Of a DNA stretch of 8,024 bases, positions 1-6,671 are shown in pieces. Positions within the stretch are counted from its first letter, which is position 1. Each line of letters starts with the position of its first letter. The stretch is from Paenibacillaceae bacterium (GTDB lineage Bacteria; Bacillota; Bacilli; Paenibacillales; YIM-B00363). The notes under the pieces are model-generated. The model was not told the DNA's origin. It did not search any database and saw only the letters and a list, made by a program, of their open reading frames with translations. The position numbers and the translations under genes are program-made. The stretch lies in assembly GCA_018969805.1 (NCBI GenBank), contig JAGWXQ010000059.1, forward strand, positions 1-8,024. The letters run 5' to 3'.

Positions 1-161
1 ACAATCCATAAGCCAACGGATGGAGGGGGGATAGCACATCGTAGAACGAGTCCATATAGACGCAACAATCCATAAGCCAACGGATGGAGGGGGGATAGCA
101 CATCGTAGAACGAGTCCATATAGACGCAACAATCCATAAGCCAACGGATGGAGGGGGGATA
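1..161. repeat. 64-bp tandem repeat carrying the hemE ribosome binding site
   Basis: Copy 1 is 1-64 and copy 2 is 65-128, and they are identical. Copy 3 matches from 129 to 161 and then diverges inside the hemE start codon (ATAG in copies 1 and 2, ATATG in copy 3). The array starts at the window edge and may extend further left. Each copy holds GGAGGGGGG, so the hemE leader would contain three Shine-Dalgarno sequences, of which only the last is followed by a proper gene. In copies 1 and 2 an ATG just before that site opens a four-codon frame (M-E-G-G-stop at 20-34 and 84-98). The unit also holds a short direct repeat (TCCATA at 51 and 69) and TCCAT...ATGGA arms at 5-9 and 20-24. All plus frames contain stops, and 64 is not a multiple of three, so plus-strand coding is unlikely. 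The repeat itself is certain; its role is not known. Confidence 0.97.
150..158 (+). promoter_or_regulatory. hemE ribosome binding site
   Basis: GGAGGGGGG ends two bases before the ATG at 161. The usable GGAGG core at 150-154 leaves six bases to the start. It fixes the hemE start and is part of the tandem repeat, so identical sites lie 64 and 128 bases further upstream. Confidence 0.85.
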
Positions 162-1201
162 TGACCAACGATCTGTTTTTGCGCGCATGCAAAGGTGCGC
201 ACACGGAGCGCGTGCCTGTGTGGTATATGCGCCAAGCGGGCCGATACGATCCGGAGTATCGTGCGTTGAAAGAAAAGTACTCCTTGCTCGACATTTGTGC
301 CCAACCCGAGTTGGCGGCACGGGTGACGATGATGCCTGTGCACAAGCTCGGTGTCGATGCGGCGATATTGTACTCGGACATTATGAACCCGCTTGCCTCG
401 ATGGGCATTTCGTTTGATATCGTCGCCCACGTCGGACCCGTCGTGCATACGCCTGTGCGGTCGATGCGGGATGTCGCTGCTTTGCGCCCGATTGATGTGG
501 AAGGCGATCTGGGGCATATTGTGCAGACGATTCGGTTGTTGCGCACGCAGTTGACGGTGCCACTCATTACGTTTGTTGGAGCACCGTTTACGCTCGCGAG
601 CTATGTGATTGAAGGTAAGCCGACGAAGCGCTTTTTTTTGACCAAGCAGCTCATGTACCGCGAACCCGACGTGTGGCGTGCACTGATGGATGCTCTTGCA
701 GACATGGTGATCACGTATGCACGCGCCCACGTGGCAGCGGGTGCACAAGCGATCCAGATGTTCGATAGCTGGGTCGGAGCACTCAGTCCTACGGACTACA
801 CCACGTATGTGTTGCCGTCGGTGCGGCGCATATATGAGGCGCTGCGGCACCTCGGTGTACCGCGCATTTATTTCCCCGGAGTCGCCTCTGGAGAATTGCT
901 GCACACGCTGCGCGATGTGCCGATAGACGTGATCGGACTGGACTGGCGGGTACCGATACCGAAAGCACGGGAGCGGCTCGGAGCAGCACAAGCGATTCAG
1001 GGCAATTTGGATCCGCTGTTGCTGGAAGCGCCGTTTGACGTGCTTGTCGCGCACACGCAGCGCATCGTAGATGAAGGGAGACAGTGCCCCGGATACATTT
1101 TTAATTTGGGACACGGGCTGTATCCCGAAGCATCGCTTGCGCAGCTGCAGCGGCTGACCGAATGGATCGGCATGCATACGGAAACAAGGGGGCATATATG
1201 A
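161..1201 (+). CDS. hemE: Uroporphyrinogen III decarboxylase
   Basis: Cytoplasmic enzyme that removes the four acetate carboxyl groups of uroporphyrinogen III to give coproporphyrinogen III; it needs no cofactor. The 346-residue length is normal for the family. The sequence shows the conserved N-terminal MRQAGRY motif (residues 23-29, with R24 and R28 matching the substrate-binding arginines), the SDI motif with the catalytic Asp at residue 73, the APFTLASYVIEG segment with Tyr148, the FDSWVGAL motif, and the C-terminal NLGHG with His318. The start is set by the strong ribosome binding site just upstream. The stop (TGA 1199-1201) overlaps the hemH ATG, so hemH is probably translationally coupled. 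It is the first gene of the visible hemE-hemH-hemY-hemL operon. No promoter for it is clear inside the window; transcription probably starts further left or within the repeats. Confidence 0.97.
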   Translation: MTNDLFLRACKGAHTERVPVWYMRQAGRYDPEYRALKEKYSLLDICAQPELAARVTMMPVHKLGVDAAILYSDIMNPLASMGISFDIVAHVGPVVHTPVRSMRDVAALRPIDVEGDLGHIVQTIRLLRTQLTVPLITFVGAPFTLASYVIEGKPTKRFFLTKQLMYREPDVWRALMDALADMVITYARAHVAAGAQAIQMFDSWVGALSPTDYTTYVLPSVRRIYEALRHLGVPRIYFPGVASGELLHTLRDVPIDVIGLDWRVPIPKARERLGAAQAIQGNLDPLLLEAPFDVLVAHTQRIVDEGRQCPGYIFNLGHGLYPEASLAQLQRLTEWIGMHTETRGHI

Positions 1202-2109
1202 AAAAACGCGCCGTACTCGTAATGTCCTACGGTACGCCGGCACATGCGGACGATGTCCTGGCGTACTACACGCACATTCGCAAAGGAAGACCACCATCCG
1301 AGCAACAGTTGGCAGACTTGCAAGAGCGGTATGCGGCCATAGGTGGAACGTTTCCATTGCGCGCAAACACCGACCGCCAAGTCATCGCTTTGCAGCAAGC
1401 GCTCGCCGATGCGCGCCCCGAATGGGACGTCGTTTGCGTGCAAGGGCTCAAGCATGCGACACCGTTTGTCGAAGACGGCATCGCCCACATGGTCGATACG
1501 GGCGTGACGCATGCGATTGGCATCGTTCTCGCTCCGCATTATTCGAGCATGAGCGTCGGTACGTATATCCAAAGGGCACAAGTGGCTGTGCAAGGACACC
1601 CGCTTGCACTGCGCTGTGTCGAGCGCTACGGCATGCATCCGAAGCTGATCGGGTTGCTCGCTGCCCGTGTGCAAGAACAGCGTACAGAAGACACCCACGT
1701 AGTGTTTACGGCACACAGTTTGCCTGCACGCATTTTGGAGCGCAACGATCCGTATCCGGACGAATTGCTCGCGACAGCGCGCGCGATTGCCAACGTACTG
1801 CAGCTCAAGCAGTGGTCGTTTGCTTGGCAAAGTGCGGGACAAACTGGGGAACCGTGGTTGGGCCCGGATGTGCTGGAGCACATCGATGCGCTGTATGCGC
1901 AGGGGGTGCGGTCGCGCATACTCATTTGTCCGATCGGATTTGTGTCTGATCACTTAGAAGTATTGTACGATTTGGATCAAGAGGCGGTCGCGCATGGGGC
2001 GCGGCTGGGCATCGACGTACGCCGTACACGGATGCTCAACGACGATGCGCTGTATATGGATGTTCTTACAGATGTCATTTGTGCGGTGGCAGATGGATTT
2101 TGGACGTGA
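1198..2109 (+). CDS. hemH: Ferrochelatase (coproporphyrin ferrochelatase, CpfC type)
   Basis: Inserts ferrous iron into the porphyrin ring. In Gram-positive bacteria of this type the known substrate is coproporphyrin III. The 303 residues fit the short soluble Bacillus form (about 310) with no C-terminal membrane extension. Visible motifs are the N-terminal LVMSYGTP, IGGTFPLRANT, the metal-site FTAHSLP with His173, DPYPDEL, the WQSAGQTGEPWLGPD stretch, and GFVSDHLEVLYD with Glu254. His173 and Glu254 correspond to the Bacillus subtilis His183 and Glu264 pair, both offset by ten. The start is the ATG at 1198: it overlaps the hemE stop as ATGA and has AAGGGGG five bases upstream (1186-1192). An in-frame ATG at 1162 lies inside hemE and lacks a site. 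The end overlaps the hemY start. Confidence 0.96.
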   Translation: MKKRAVLVMSYGTPAHADDVLAYYTHIRKGRPPSEQQLADLQERYAAIGGTFPLRANTDRQVIALQQALADARPEWDVVCVQGLKHATPFVEDGIAHMVDTGVTHAIGIVLAPHYSSMSVGTYIQRAQVAVQGHPLALRCVERYGMHPKLIGLLAARVQEQRTEDTHVVFTAHSLPARILERNDPYPDELLATARAIANVLQLKQWSFAWQSAGQTGEPWLGPDVLEHIDALYAQGVRSRILICPIGFVSDHLEVLYDLDQEAVAHGARLGIDVRRTRMLNDDALYMDVLTDVICAVADGFWT

Positions 2110-3458
2110 GCCGGCGCGCTGCAGCACGCCGTGGGCGGCTTGTTGTGGTTGGTGGGGGGATTACGGGGCTGTGTGCTGCGCATACGTGGTGCACGATGGC
2201 GATCGATGCAGGTGCGCCTGTCGATGTGGTCGTGTATGAGCAGGCAGACCGCTGGGGTGGACTCATTCGGACGATGGTGCGCGACGGATGCACGGTGGAG
2301 TGTGGTCCAGATGCGTTGCTTGTGCGCAAAGGCGGGCTTTTGTCGTGGATGCGCACGCTCGGACTGACCGATGCGCTCGTGCCTCAGGCCCCTACGGGTC
2401 GAACGGTGTACGTGTGGGGGGACGGTGTGCACGTTCTGCCACAGGCGATGTTGCTCGGTGTACCGCTGAGTACTGATGCACTCGATGCGATCGATTGGAT
2501 CGACGATGCGGCCAAGGCGCGTGCATGGGCAGAGCAAGATACGCCCTTTGTGCCTGATGGCGACGGATCGCTCGGGTCGTTGCTGCGAAAGCGGTTTGGG
2601 ACAGAATGGACGGATGCGGTGATGCGCCCGTTGCTCGGGGGCATTCATGCGTGCAGCATCGATGCGTTGAGTGCGCAGGCGGCGTTTCCGCAGTTGTGGG
2701 ACGCACTGCACACCCATGGGAGTATGATTCGTGCGTTGCGCGCGCGGGCACCAGAAGATGCGGACGTGCCAGAGCAGTGCAAAAAAAGTGCGTTTGTGTC
2801 CGTGCGTGGGGGGTTAGGGACGATCGTCGATGCGCTCGTGCGCGATTTGGAGCGGTTTGGGTGTACGATGCGCTTGGGAGTCGATGCACAGTCGATCAAT
2901 ACGCGCGATGCGGATGCGGTCATCGTGACGGCACCCCCGTGGCACGTTTCGCTTGCACACATGCCACGCATTCAGGCGACGAGTGTCGCATACGTCGTTC
3001 TGGCGTACGATGCGCGGGACGTTTCGTTGCGTCCAGGGTCGGGCTTTGTCGCCCAAGAGCGCCCAGGGCGCATGATTACCGCGTGTACGTGGACATCGCA
3101 GAAGTGGCCGCATACGGCACCCCCGTCGCGGACGTTGATGCGGTGCTACGTCGGGCGCATGCACGACACGCGGTGGATGGAGCTGGACGATGCTGCGCTT
3201 GCAGCGGCGGTACGCAAAGACCTTGCACAGGCGCTGGGCATCGTGTGCCCGCCGCTATGGACGCATATCGAGCGGTTGTCCGATGCGTTGCCCCACTATG
3301 CACCAGGGCACATCGCGCGCGTCTCTGATGCGCGGAAGACGCTTTCGGCGCATCGGACGTACATCGTCGGCAAGGCGTATGATGGGGTCGGCATACCGGA
3401 TTGTATGCGCAGTGCAGCGGATGCGGCGATGCACGCGTGGCATGCGGTGACGGAGTGA
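2106..3458 (+). CDS. hemY: Coproporphyrinogen III / protoporphyrinogen oxidase (CgoX type)
   Basis: FAD-dependent oxidase that takes six electrons from coproporphyrinogen III (or protoporphyrinogen IX) using oxygen. Visible features are the dinucleotide-binding fold RLVVVGGGITGL (GxGxxG at residues 16-21), EQADRWGG, ECGPDALL, PLLGGIHA, the ITACTWTSQKWPH motif, and the C-terminal FAD-contact motif GVGIPD (427-432). I chose GTG 2106 because it overlaps the hemH stop as GTGA, mirroring the hemE/hemH junction, and it gives the short N-terminus usual before the FAD fold; its ribosome binding site is weak (TGGA nearby), so coupling is likely. An in-frame TTG at 2079 lies inside hemH and is less likely. 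At 450 residues it is about 20 shorter than the B. subtilis protein. Most of the loss appears to be around residues 262-268, before the ADAVIVTAP strand. Confidence 0.94.
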   Translation: MSRRAAARRGRLVVVGGGITGLCAAHTWCTMAIDAGAPVDVVVYEQADRWGGLIRTMVRDGCTVECGPDALLVRKGGLLSWMRTLGLTDALVPQAPTGRTVYVWGDGVHVLPQAMLLGVPLSTDALDAIDWIDDAAKARAWAEQDTPFVPDGDGSLGSLLRKRFGTEWTDAVMRPLLGGIHACSIDALSAQAAFPQLWDALHTHGSMIRALRARAPEDADVPEQCKKSAFVSVRGGLGTIVDALVRDLERFGCTMRLGVDAQSINTRDADAVIVTAPPWHVSLAHMPRIQATSVAYVVLAYDARDVSLRPGSGFVAQERPGRMITACTWTSQKWPHTAPPSRTLMRCYVGRMHDTRWMELDDAALAAAVRKDLAQALGIVCPPLWTHIERLSDALPHYAPGHIARVSDARKTLSAHRTYIVGKAYDGVGIPDCMRSAADAAMHAWHAVTE

Positions 3459-3483
3459 CGGCATCGCACAAATGCGTGTGAAA

Positions 3484-3493
3484 AAGGAGGGGG
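3484..3493 (+). promoter_or_regulatory. hemL ribosome binding site
   Basis: AAGGAGGGGG lies just before the ATG at 3497. It is the strongest site within the operon and fits hemL being the only gene here not overlapped with its upstream neighbour (38-bp gap after hemY). Confidence 0.85.
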
Positions 3494-3496
3494 CAT

Positions 3497-4801
3497 ATGG
3501 GACAACAAGGTGTGATCGGACCGCGTTCGGTCGCAGCGTACGCCGAAGCGCAGCGATGGATGCCCGGTGGGGTCAATTCTCCAGTGCGGGCGTTTCGTTC
3601 TGTGGGTATGACTCCATTTTTCGTGCACAGTGCGTCGGGCAGCCGCATTACGGACATCGATGGACAGACGTACATTGATTATGTATGTTCGTGGGGGCCA
3701 TTGATTGCAGGCCACGCGCATCCACACGTCGTCCGTGCGATTCAGGAGGCGGCTGCCCAAGGGACGAGCTACGGGGCACCGACGTGCATCGAAACACAGC
3801 TGGCACAGCTCGTGTGCACGCTCGTGCCGTCGATCGATGTCGTGCGTTTTGTCAATTCGGGGACAGAAGCGACGATGAGCGCGATTCGCCTCGCCCGCGG
3901 GTATACGGGCAGGCGCAAAATCGTCAAGTGCATCGGGTCGTACCACGGGCATAGCGACGGACTGCTTATTCGCGCGGGATCAGGCATCGCGACGCTCGGA
4001 TTGCCCGATAGCCCCGGTGTGTTGGCGGATGTGGCGCAGCATACGTTGCTGATCCCGTACAACGATCCCGATGCGCTGGACGCAGCATGCGCACGGCATG
4101 GTGACGACATTGCGGCGGTTATTATCGAGCCGATTGCTGGAAATATGGGGGTCATCCCCCCTGTACCCGGCTATTTGGCGCACGTTCGTGCAGCGACACA
4201 GCGGTGTGGCGCGTTGCTCATCTTCGATGAGGTCATGACGGGATTTCGTGTCGGACGGGCAGGTGCCCAAGGGCGATACGACGTGCTGCCTGATGTGACG
4301 TGTCTCGGAAAAATACTCGGCGGGGGATTGCCCGTCGGAGCGTATGGTGGTGCGGAAGCAATCATGCGGTGCATCGCCCCAGACGGACCGATTTATCAGG
4401 CGGGGACGCTATCGGGAAACCCATTGGCGATGGCTGCTGGATTGGCGACACTCCAATTGTGCATGGAAGATGGCGTATACGATGCGTTAGAACAAAAAAC
4501 GCACGAGCTGGAAATCGGCTTGTTGGATGCAGCGCAAACGTACGATGTGCCGCTGACGATTCATCGCGTCGGCTCGATGATGTGTCCGTTTTTTGCCCAA
4601 GGACCGATTCGAAATTACGAAGATGCAAAGCGCACGAATACGGAGCTGTTTGCCTACGTATTTCGTCATTTGCTCAAAGAAGGCGTCAGCATTCCTCCGT
4701 CGCCGTTTGAAGGATGGTTTCTCTCGCTTGTGCATACGGCAGACGATATTGCACATACGATTGATGCATTTGGGCGTGCCCTCGCGTCCTACGTCGATTG
4801 A
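3497..4801 (+). CDS. hemL: Glutamate-1-semialdehyde 2,1-aminomutase
   Basis: PLP-dependent aminomutase that turns glutamate-1-semialdehyde into 5-aminolevulinate, the first committed tetrapyrrole precursor in the C5 pathway. The 434 residues match the family (about 430). Visible motifs are MPGGVNSPVRAF near the N-terminus, DVVRFVNSGTEATMSAIRLAR (cofactor phosphate site), the SYHG motif, FDEVMTGFR with the PLP-ring aspartate, CLGKILGGGLP with the Schiff-base Lys272, GTLSGNPLAMAAGL, and the C-terminal PPSPFEGWFLS. It is probably co-transcribed with hemEHY. In B. subtilis hemL sits in a different operon (hemAXCDBL), so this placement is a variation. The last 13 bases overlap the end of the convergent spoVID-like gene. 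Confidence 0.96.
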   Translation: MGQQGVIGPRSVAAYAEAQRWMPGGVNSPVRAFRSVGMTPFFVHSASGSRITDIDGQTYIDYVCSWGPLIAGHAHPHVVRAIQEAAAQGTSYGAPTCIETQLAQLVCTLVPSIDVVRFVNSGTEATMSAIRLARGYTGRRKIVKCIGSYHGHSDGLLIRAGSGIATLGLPDSPGVLADVAQHTLLIPYNDPDALDAACARHGDDIAAVIIEPIAGNMGVIPPVPGYLAHVRAATQRCGALLIFDEVMTGFRVGRAGAQGRYDVLPDVTCLGKILGGGLPVGAYGGAEAIMRCIAPDGPIYQAGTLSGNPLAMAAGLATLQLCMEDGVYDALEQKTHELEIGLLDAAQTYDVPLTIHRVGSMMCPFFAQGPIRNYEDAKRTNTELFAYVFRHLLKEGVSIPPSPFEGWFLSLVHTADDIAHTIDAFGRALASYVD

Positions 4802-5637
4802 TGCGCATGGGCGGGAAGCAAAATCCAATCTCCAGCGGTGACGGTGCTTCCGGTATGGTGCGTCAGCAGCTCCGCCGTCGTCACACCACAGCGGGCGGCG
4901 ATGGAGTGGATGGTATCGTCTGGAAGTGCTACGACGAAGCGCATCGGCGTACTGTCGTCGTGCTCCCTGTCGTGCGCCAACATTTGTGACCACGCAGCGC
5001 ATTGTTGCGGAGAATCGATAGGAACTGGGGGCATCGGCACAGGCGTTGGTACGGGCGTTGGTACGGGCGTCGGCATAGGCGTTGGTACGGGCGTCGGCAC
5101 AGGCGTTGGTACGGGCGTCGGCATAGGCGTTGGTACGGGCGTTGGTACGGGCGTTGGTACGGGCGTTGGTATGGGTTCAGGGATCGGGTCGGGACGTGAA
5201 GCGGGTGGTTGTTCGGATTGTAGGCGCACGTCGTCGCTTGCGCGTTCTGTCACGTGTTCGGTCTCTTCGGATTGTGCAGTGATGCGCTGGACACCAAGGA
5301 TGACGAGCATGCCGGTCACTTCGATGGCGCGCGGTGCGACGACCGCCACATCAAGCGATTCGACGGTGACGCTGACGTCTTCCTCGTTGATGAGACGATG
5401 GTCTGGTACGTGCAACGATACGACGATCGTATGTTCGAAAGACAGCGTTTGCGTTCTTTTGACGGGTGTGTACGTACCGTGCAGCACGAGCTGTCCACTG
5501 ATGTGCAGTGGATCGTGGCGCGACATGTGCAGCTGTGGATGCAGTTGCGCGTGCATGAGTGTATCGATGTCTGCGGTCAGTGAGACGAGTTCGATGCGCT
5601 CGGACAGCTCGAGCCGCAGTCCAGTCGGTCGTTCCAT
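4789..5637 (-). CDS. spoVID: SpoVID-like spore coat morphogenetic protein with X-Pro repeat and LysM domain
   Basis: Sporulation protein that by family knowledge sits around the forespore and helps the coat encase it. 282 residues in three parts. Residues 1-120 form a beta-rich domain with ISGQLVLHGTY and later ESLDVAVVAPRAIEVTGMLVILGV, matching the SpoVID N-terminal pattern. Residues about 149-209 are an X-Pro rod of P-T-P-V/M units after an acidic linker. Residues about 233-276 are a LysM domain (ALPDDTIHSIAARCGVTTAELL ... WILLPA). It is much shorter than B. subtilis SpoVID (about 575 residues). The start is the ATG at 5637-5635, eight bases after GAGGGGG; an ATG two codons earlier (5643) is only two bases from that site, and one at 5700 lies upstream of the putative promoter. 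Alternatives are a SafA-like or generic LysM coat protein. The family match is from memory. Confidence 0.78.
   Translation of the reverse strand: MERPTGLRLELSERIELVSLTADIDTLMHAQLHPQLHMSRHDPLHISGQLVLHGTYTPVKRTQTLSFEHTIVVSLHVPDHRLINEEDVSVTVESLDVAVVAPRAIEVTGMLVILGVQRITAQSEETEHVTERASDDVRLQSEQPPASRPDPIPEPIPTPVPTPVPTPVPTPMPTPVPTPVPTPVPTPMPTPVPTPVPTPVPMPPVPIDSPQQCAAWSQMLAHDREHDDSTPMRFVVALPDDTIHSIAARCGVTTAELLTHHTGSTVTAGDWILLPAHAHQST
5035..5172. repeat. 12-bp tandem repeat coding the X-Pro rod
   Basis: About eleven units of a 12-bp sequence (plus-strand form GGTACGGGCGTT with variants such as GGCATAGGCGTC and GGCACAGGCGTT). On the coding minus strand they give Pro-Thr-Pro-Val/Met units. Because 12 is a multiple of three, unit gain or loss keeps the frame. 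Some variants recur in a larger pattern, which suggests expansion by duplicating multi-unit blocks. Every second residue is proline, as in TonB-like extended linkers, so the protein part is probably a stiff spacer between the N-terminal domain and LysM. Confidence 0.95.
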
Positions 5638-5670
5638 CGGCATTGCCCCCTCTGAATATGGATGAGAGGA

Positions 5671-5698
5671 AGTATATGCGCTCGGGGGTGTGTATAGC
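5671..5698 (-). promoter_or_regulatory. Candidate sigma-E-type promoter of the spoVID-like gene
   Basis: On the minus strand CATATACT (5678-5671) resembles the sigma-E -10 (CATAnnnT), and GCTATACA (5698-5691), 12 bases upstream, contains the ATA of the -35. Transcription would begin near 5664, leaving a leader of about 25 nt before the chosen ATG at 5637. B. subtilis spoVID is known to be transcribed by sigma-E, which makes the match more credible. The -35 is only partial. Confidence 0.45.
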
Positions 5699-5715
5699 AC
5701 ACGTCGTGCGTGTGC
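5697..5715. repeat. Perfect 7-bp inverted repeat upstream of the spoVID-like gene
   Basis: GCACACG, five bases, then CGTGTGC. It abuts the -35 region of the putative promoter and has no T-run after it on either strand, so it looks more like an operator than a terminator. No regulator can be named from sequence alone. Confidence 0.6.
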
Positions 5716-5754
5716 ACGTCACCAGGGGGCGATGCTTGTTTTTTTGTTTTTTGC

Positions 5755-5782
5755 AAAAAAAAGACCCCTTTTGTACAAAGGG
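5755..5782 (-). terminator. Rho-independent terminator of rpsD
   Basis: Read on the minus strand: CCCTTT, loop GTACA, AAAGGG, then G-T-C and a run of eight T (5762-5755). It lies about 100 bases after the rpsD stop and before the spoVID-like promoter, so it separates the two minus-strand genes. A weaker CGCC/GGCG hairpin followed by five T lies nearer rpsD. Confidence 0.8.
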
Positions 5783-5883
5783 ATTGTACGCATCCGTATT
5801 GCAAACCATCGATCCGTTCCACAAAAACGCCTTTCGCTTCCTCGGCGCATACAGCCTTCTCAAGCGATGTTTTCAATAGAGGA

Positions 5884-6483
5884 TTAGCGGTTGTAAAACT
5901 CTACGATTTGTTTTTCATCGATTTCCTGTGGCAGTTCGGAACGATCGGGATAGCGCGTGTACTTTCCTTCCAGCGTCGCCTCTTGGAAATCCAAGTAGTT
6001 TGGCAAAAAACTGCGCTTTGCCAACGCTTCTTTGATCGATGAGCGATTGCGGCTGCGTTCGATGACACCGACGACATCGTTTGGTGTGAGCGTGTAGGAG
6101 GCGATATCGACGCGCTTGCCATTGACGGTGATGTGTCCATGAGCGACAAGCTGGCGTGCACCCGCGCGCGTATTGGCGAATCCTAAGCGATATACGATGT
6201 TGTCGAGGCGACTCTCAAGCAAGATGAGAAAGTTTTCCCCTGTGACACCAGCACGTTTCGTTGCGCGGACAAACAAATTGCGAAACTGCTTTTCGCCCAA
6301 CCCATACATATGGCGCAGTTTTTGTTTTTCCATGAGCTGTAGTCCGTATTCACTCATTTTTTTTCGTTGCCCGGGGCCATGCTGTCCTGGAGGAAACGGA
6401 CGCTTGAGCTCTTTGCCGCTGCCCGTCAATGAAATGCCTAGACGACGGGAAAGTTTAAATTTTGGACCTGTGTATCGTGCCAT
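5884..6483 (-). CDS. rpsD: 30S ribosomal protein S4
   Basis: Primary 16S rRNA-binding protein of the small subunit and, in Bacillus, a repressor of its own mRNA. 199 residues, as expected (about 200). Landmarks are MARYTGPKFKLSRRLGISL at the N-terminus, GQHGPGQRKKMSEYGLQL, KQKLRHMYG, the S4 RNA-binding domain (about residues 90-150, with SRLDNIVYRLGFANTRAGARQLV and HGHITVNGKRVD), and the C-terminal QIVEFYNR. There is no CxxC cluster, so it is the zinc-free form typical of Bacillus. The start at ATG 6483 has GGAG eight bases upstream (6495-6492). The frame happens to stay open up to 6780, but that stretch spans the promoter and is not protein-like. It is monocistronic, with its own promoter and terminator. 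Confidence 0.98.
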   Translation of the reverse strand: MARYTGPKFKLSRRLGISLTGSGKELKRPFPPGQHGPGQRKKMSEYGLQLMEKQKLRHMYGLGEKQFRNLFVRATKRAGVTGENFLILLESRLDNIVYRLGFANTRAGARQLVAHGHITVNGKRVDIASYTLTPNDVVGVIERSRNRSSIKEALAKRSFLPNYLDFQEATLEGKYTRYPDRSELPQEIDEKQIVEFYNR

Positions 6484-6636
6484 CGATGCCACTCCTTCAG
6501 GTAAAGTACGGGGGATCATTTTCGTGACGTCGCCGTCGGTCTGTGACGAGCCTCGACTTTTTATTGCAGCCGCTTGTCGTGGGGCACAGTCCGACGACCA
6601 TCCACGCAACATCGTTCGTGCACAATCCCTCACAAA
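6484..6636 (-). promoter_or_regulatory. rpsD leader, candidate S4 autoregulatory region
   Basis: About 150 nt separate the predicted transcription start from the rpsD ATG. A stem can be drawn from GTCGT and ACGAC on the minus strand (about 6599-6577), and the ribosome binding site is at the far end. S4 autoregulation through a structured leader is known in B. subtilis, and the length fits, but I could not confirm the conserved fold by eye. Confidence 0.35.
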
Positions 6637-6641
6637 GAATG

Positions 6642-6671
6642 ATTGTACCGTACGTACAGATGCCCTGTCAA
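6642..6671 (-). promoter_or_regulatory. sigma-A promoter of rpsD
   Basis: On the minus strand a perfect -35 TTGACA (6671-6666), an 18-bp spacer and -10 TACAAT (6647-6642; five of six consensus bases). The predicted start is near 6635. Its position and direction suit only rpsD. Confidence 0.85.

Noticed and set aside
1..128. Minus strand is free of stops in all three frames across the repeat
   Set aside because: The unit simply lacks TTA, CTA and TCA, and the antisense of hemE is also stop-poor, so open frames follow from composition. No start with a ribosome binding site or recognisable product was seen. A gene running off the left edge cannot be fully excluded.
1..161. Possible CRISPR array
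   Set aside because: The units are directly adjacent and identical over all 64 bp, with no unique spacers between short repeats.
148..417. Plus-strand open frame starting in the third repeat copy
   Set aside because: It lies in another frame inside hemE, which has full family motifs; the product resembles nothing.
1162..1197. In-frame ATG upstream of the chosen hemH start
   Set aside because: It lies inside hemE without a ribosome binding site. ATG 1198 has AAGGGGG and the typical N-terminus.
2079..2105. Upstream TTG start for hemY
   Set aside because: It lies inside hemH and adds nine residues outside the family pattern. GTG 2106 forms a GTGA coupling overlap.
4838..5665. Long plus-strand open frame (275 codons) with a Gly-Val-Gly-Thr repeat
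   Set aside because: It is the antisense of the spoVID-like gene. The repeat is only the complement of the Pro-rich codons, and the opposite strand has recognisable SpoVID and LysM domains.
5638..5700. Upstream starts at 5700 and 5643 for the spoVID-like gene
   Set aside because: The 5700 ATG lies before the putative transcription start and lacks a site; the 5643 ATG is only two bases from the GGGGG.
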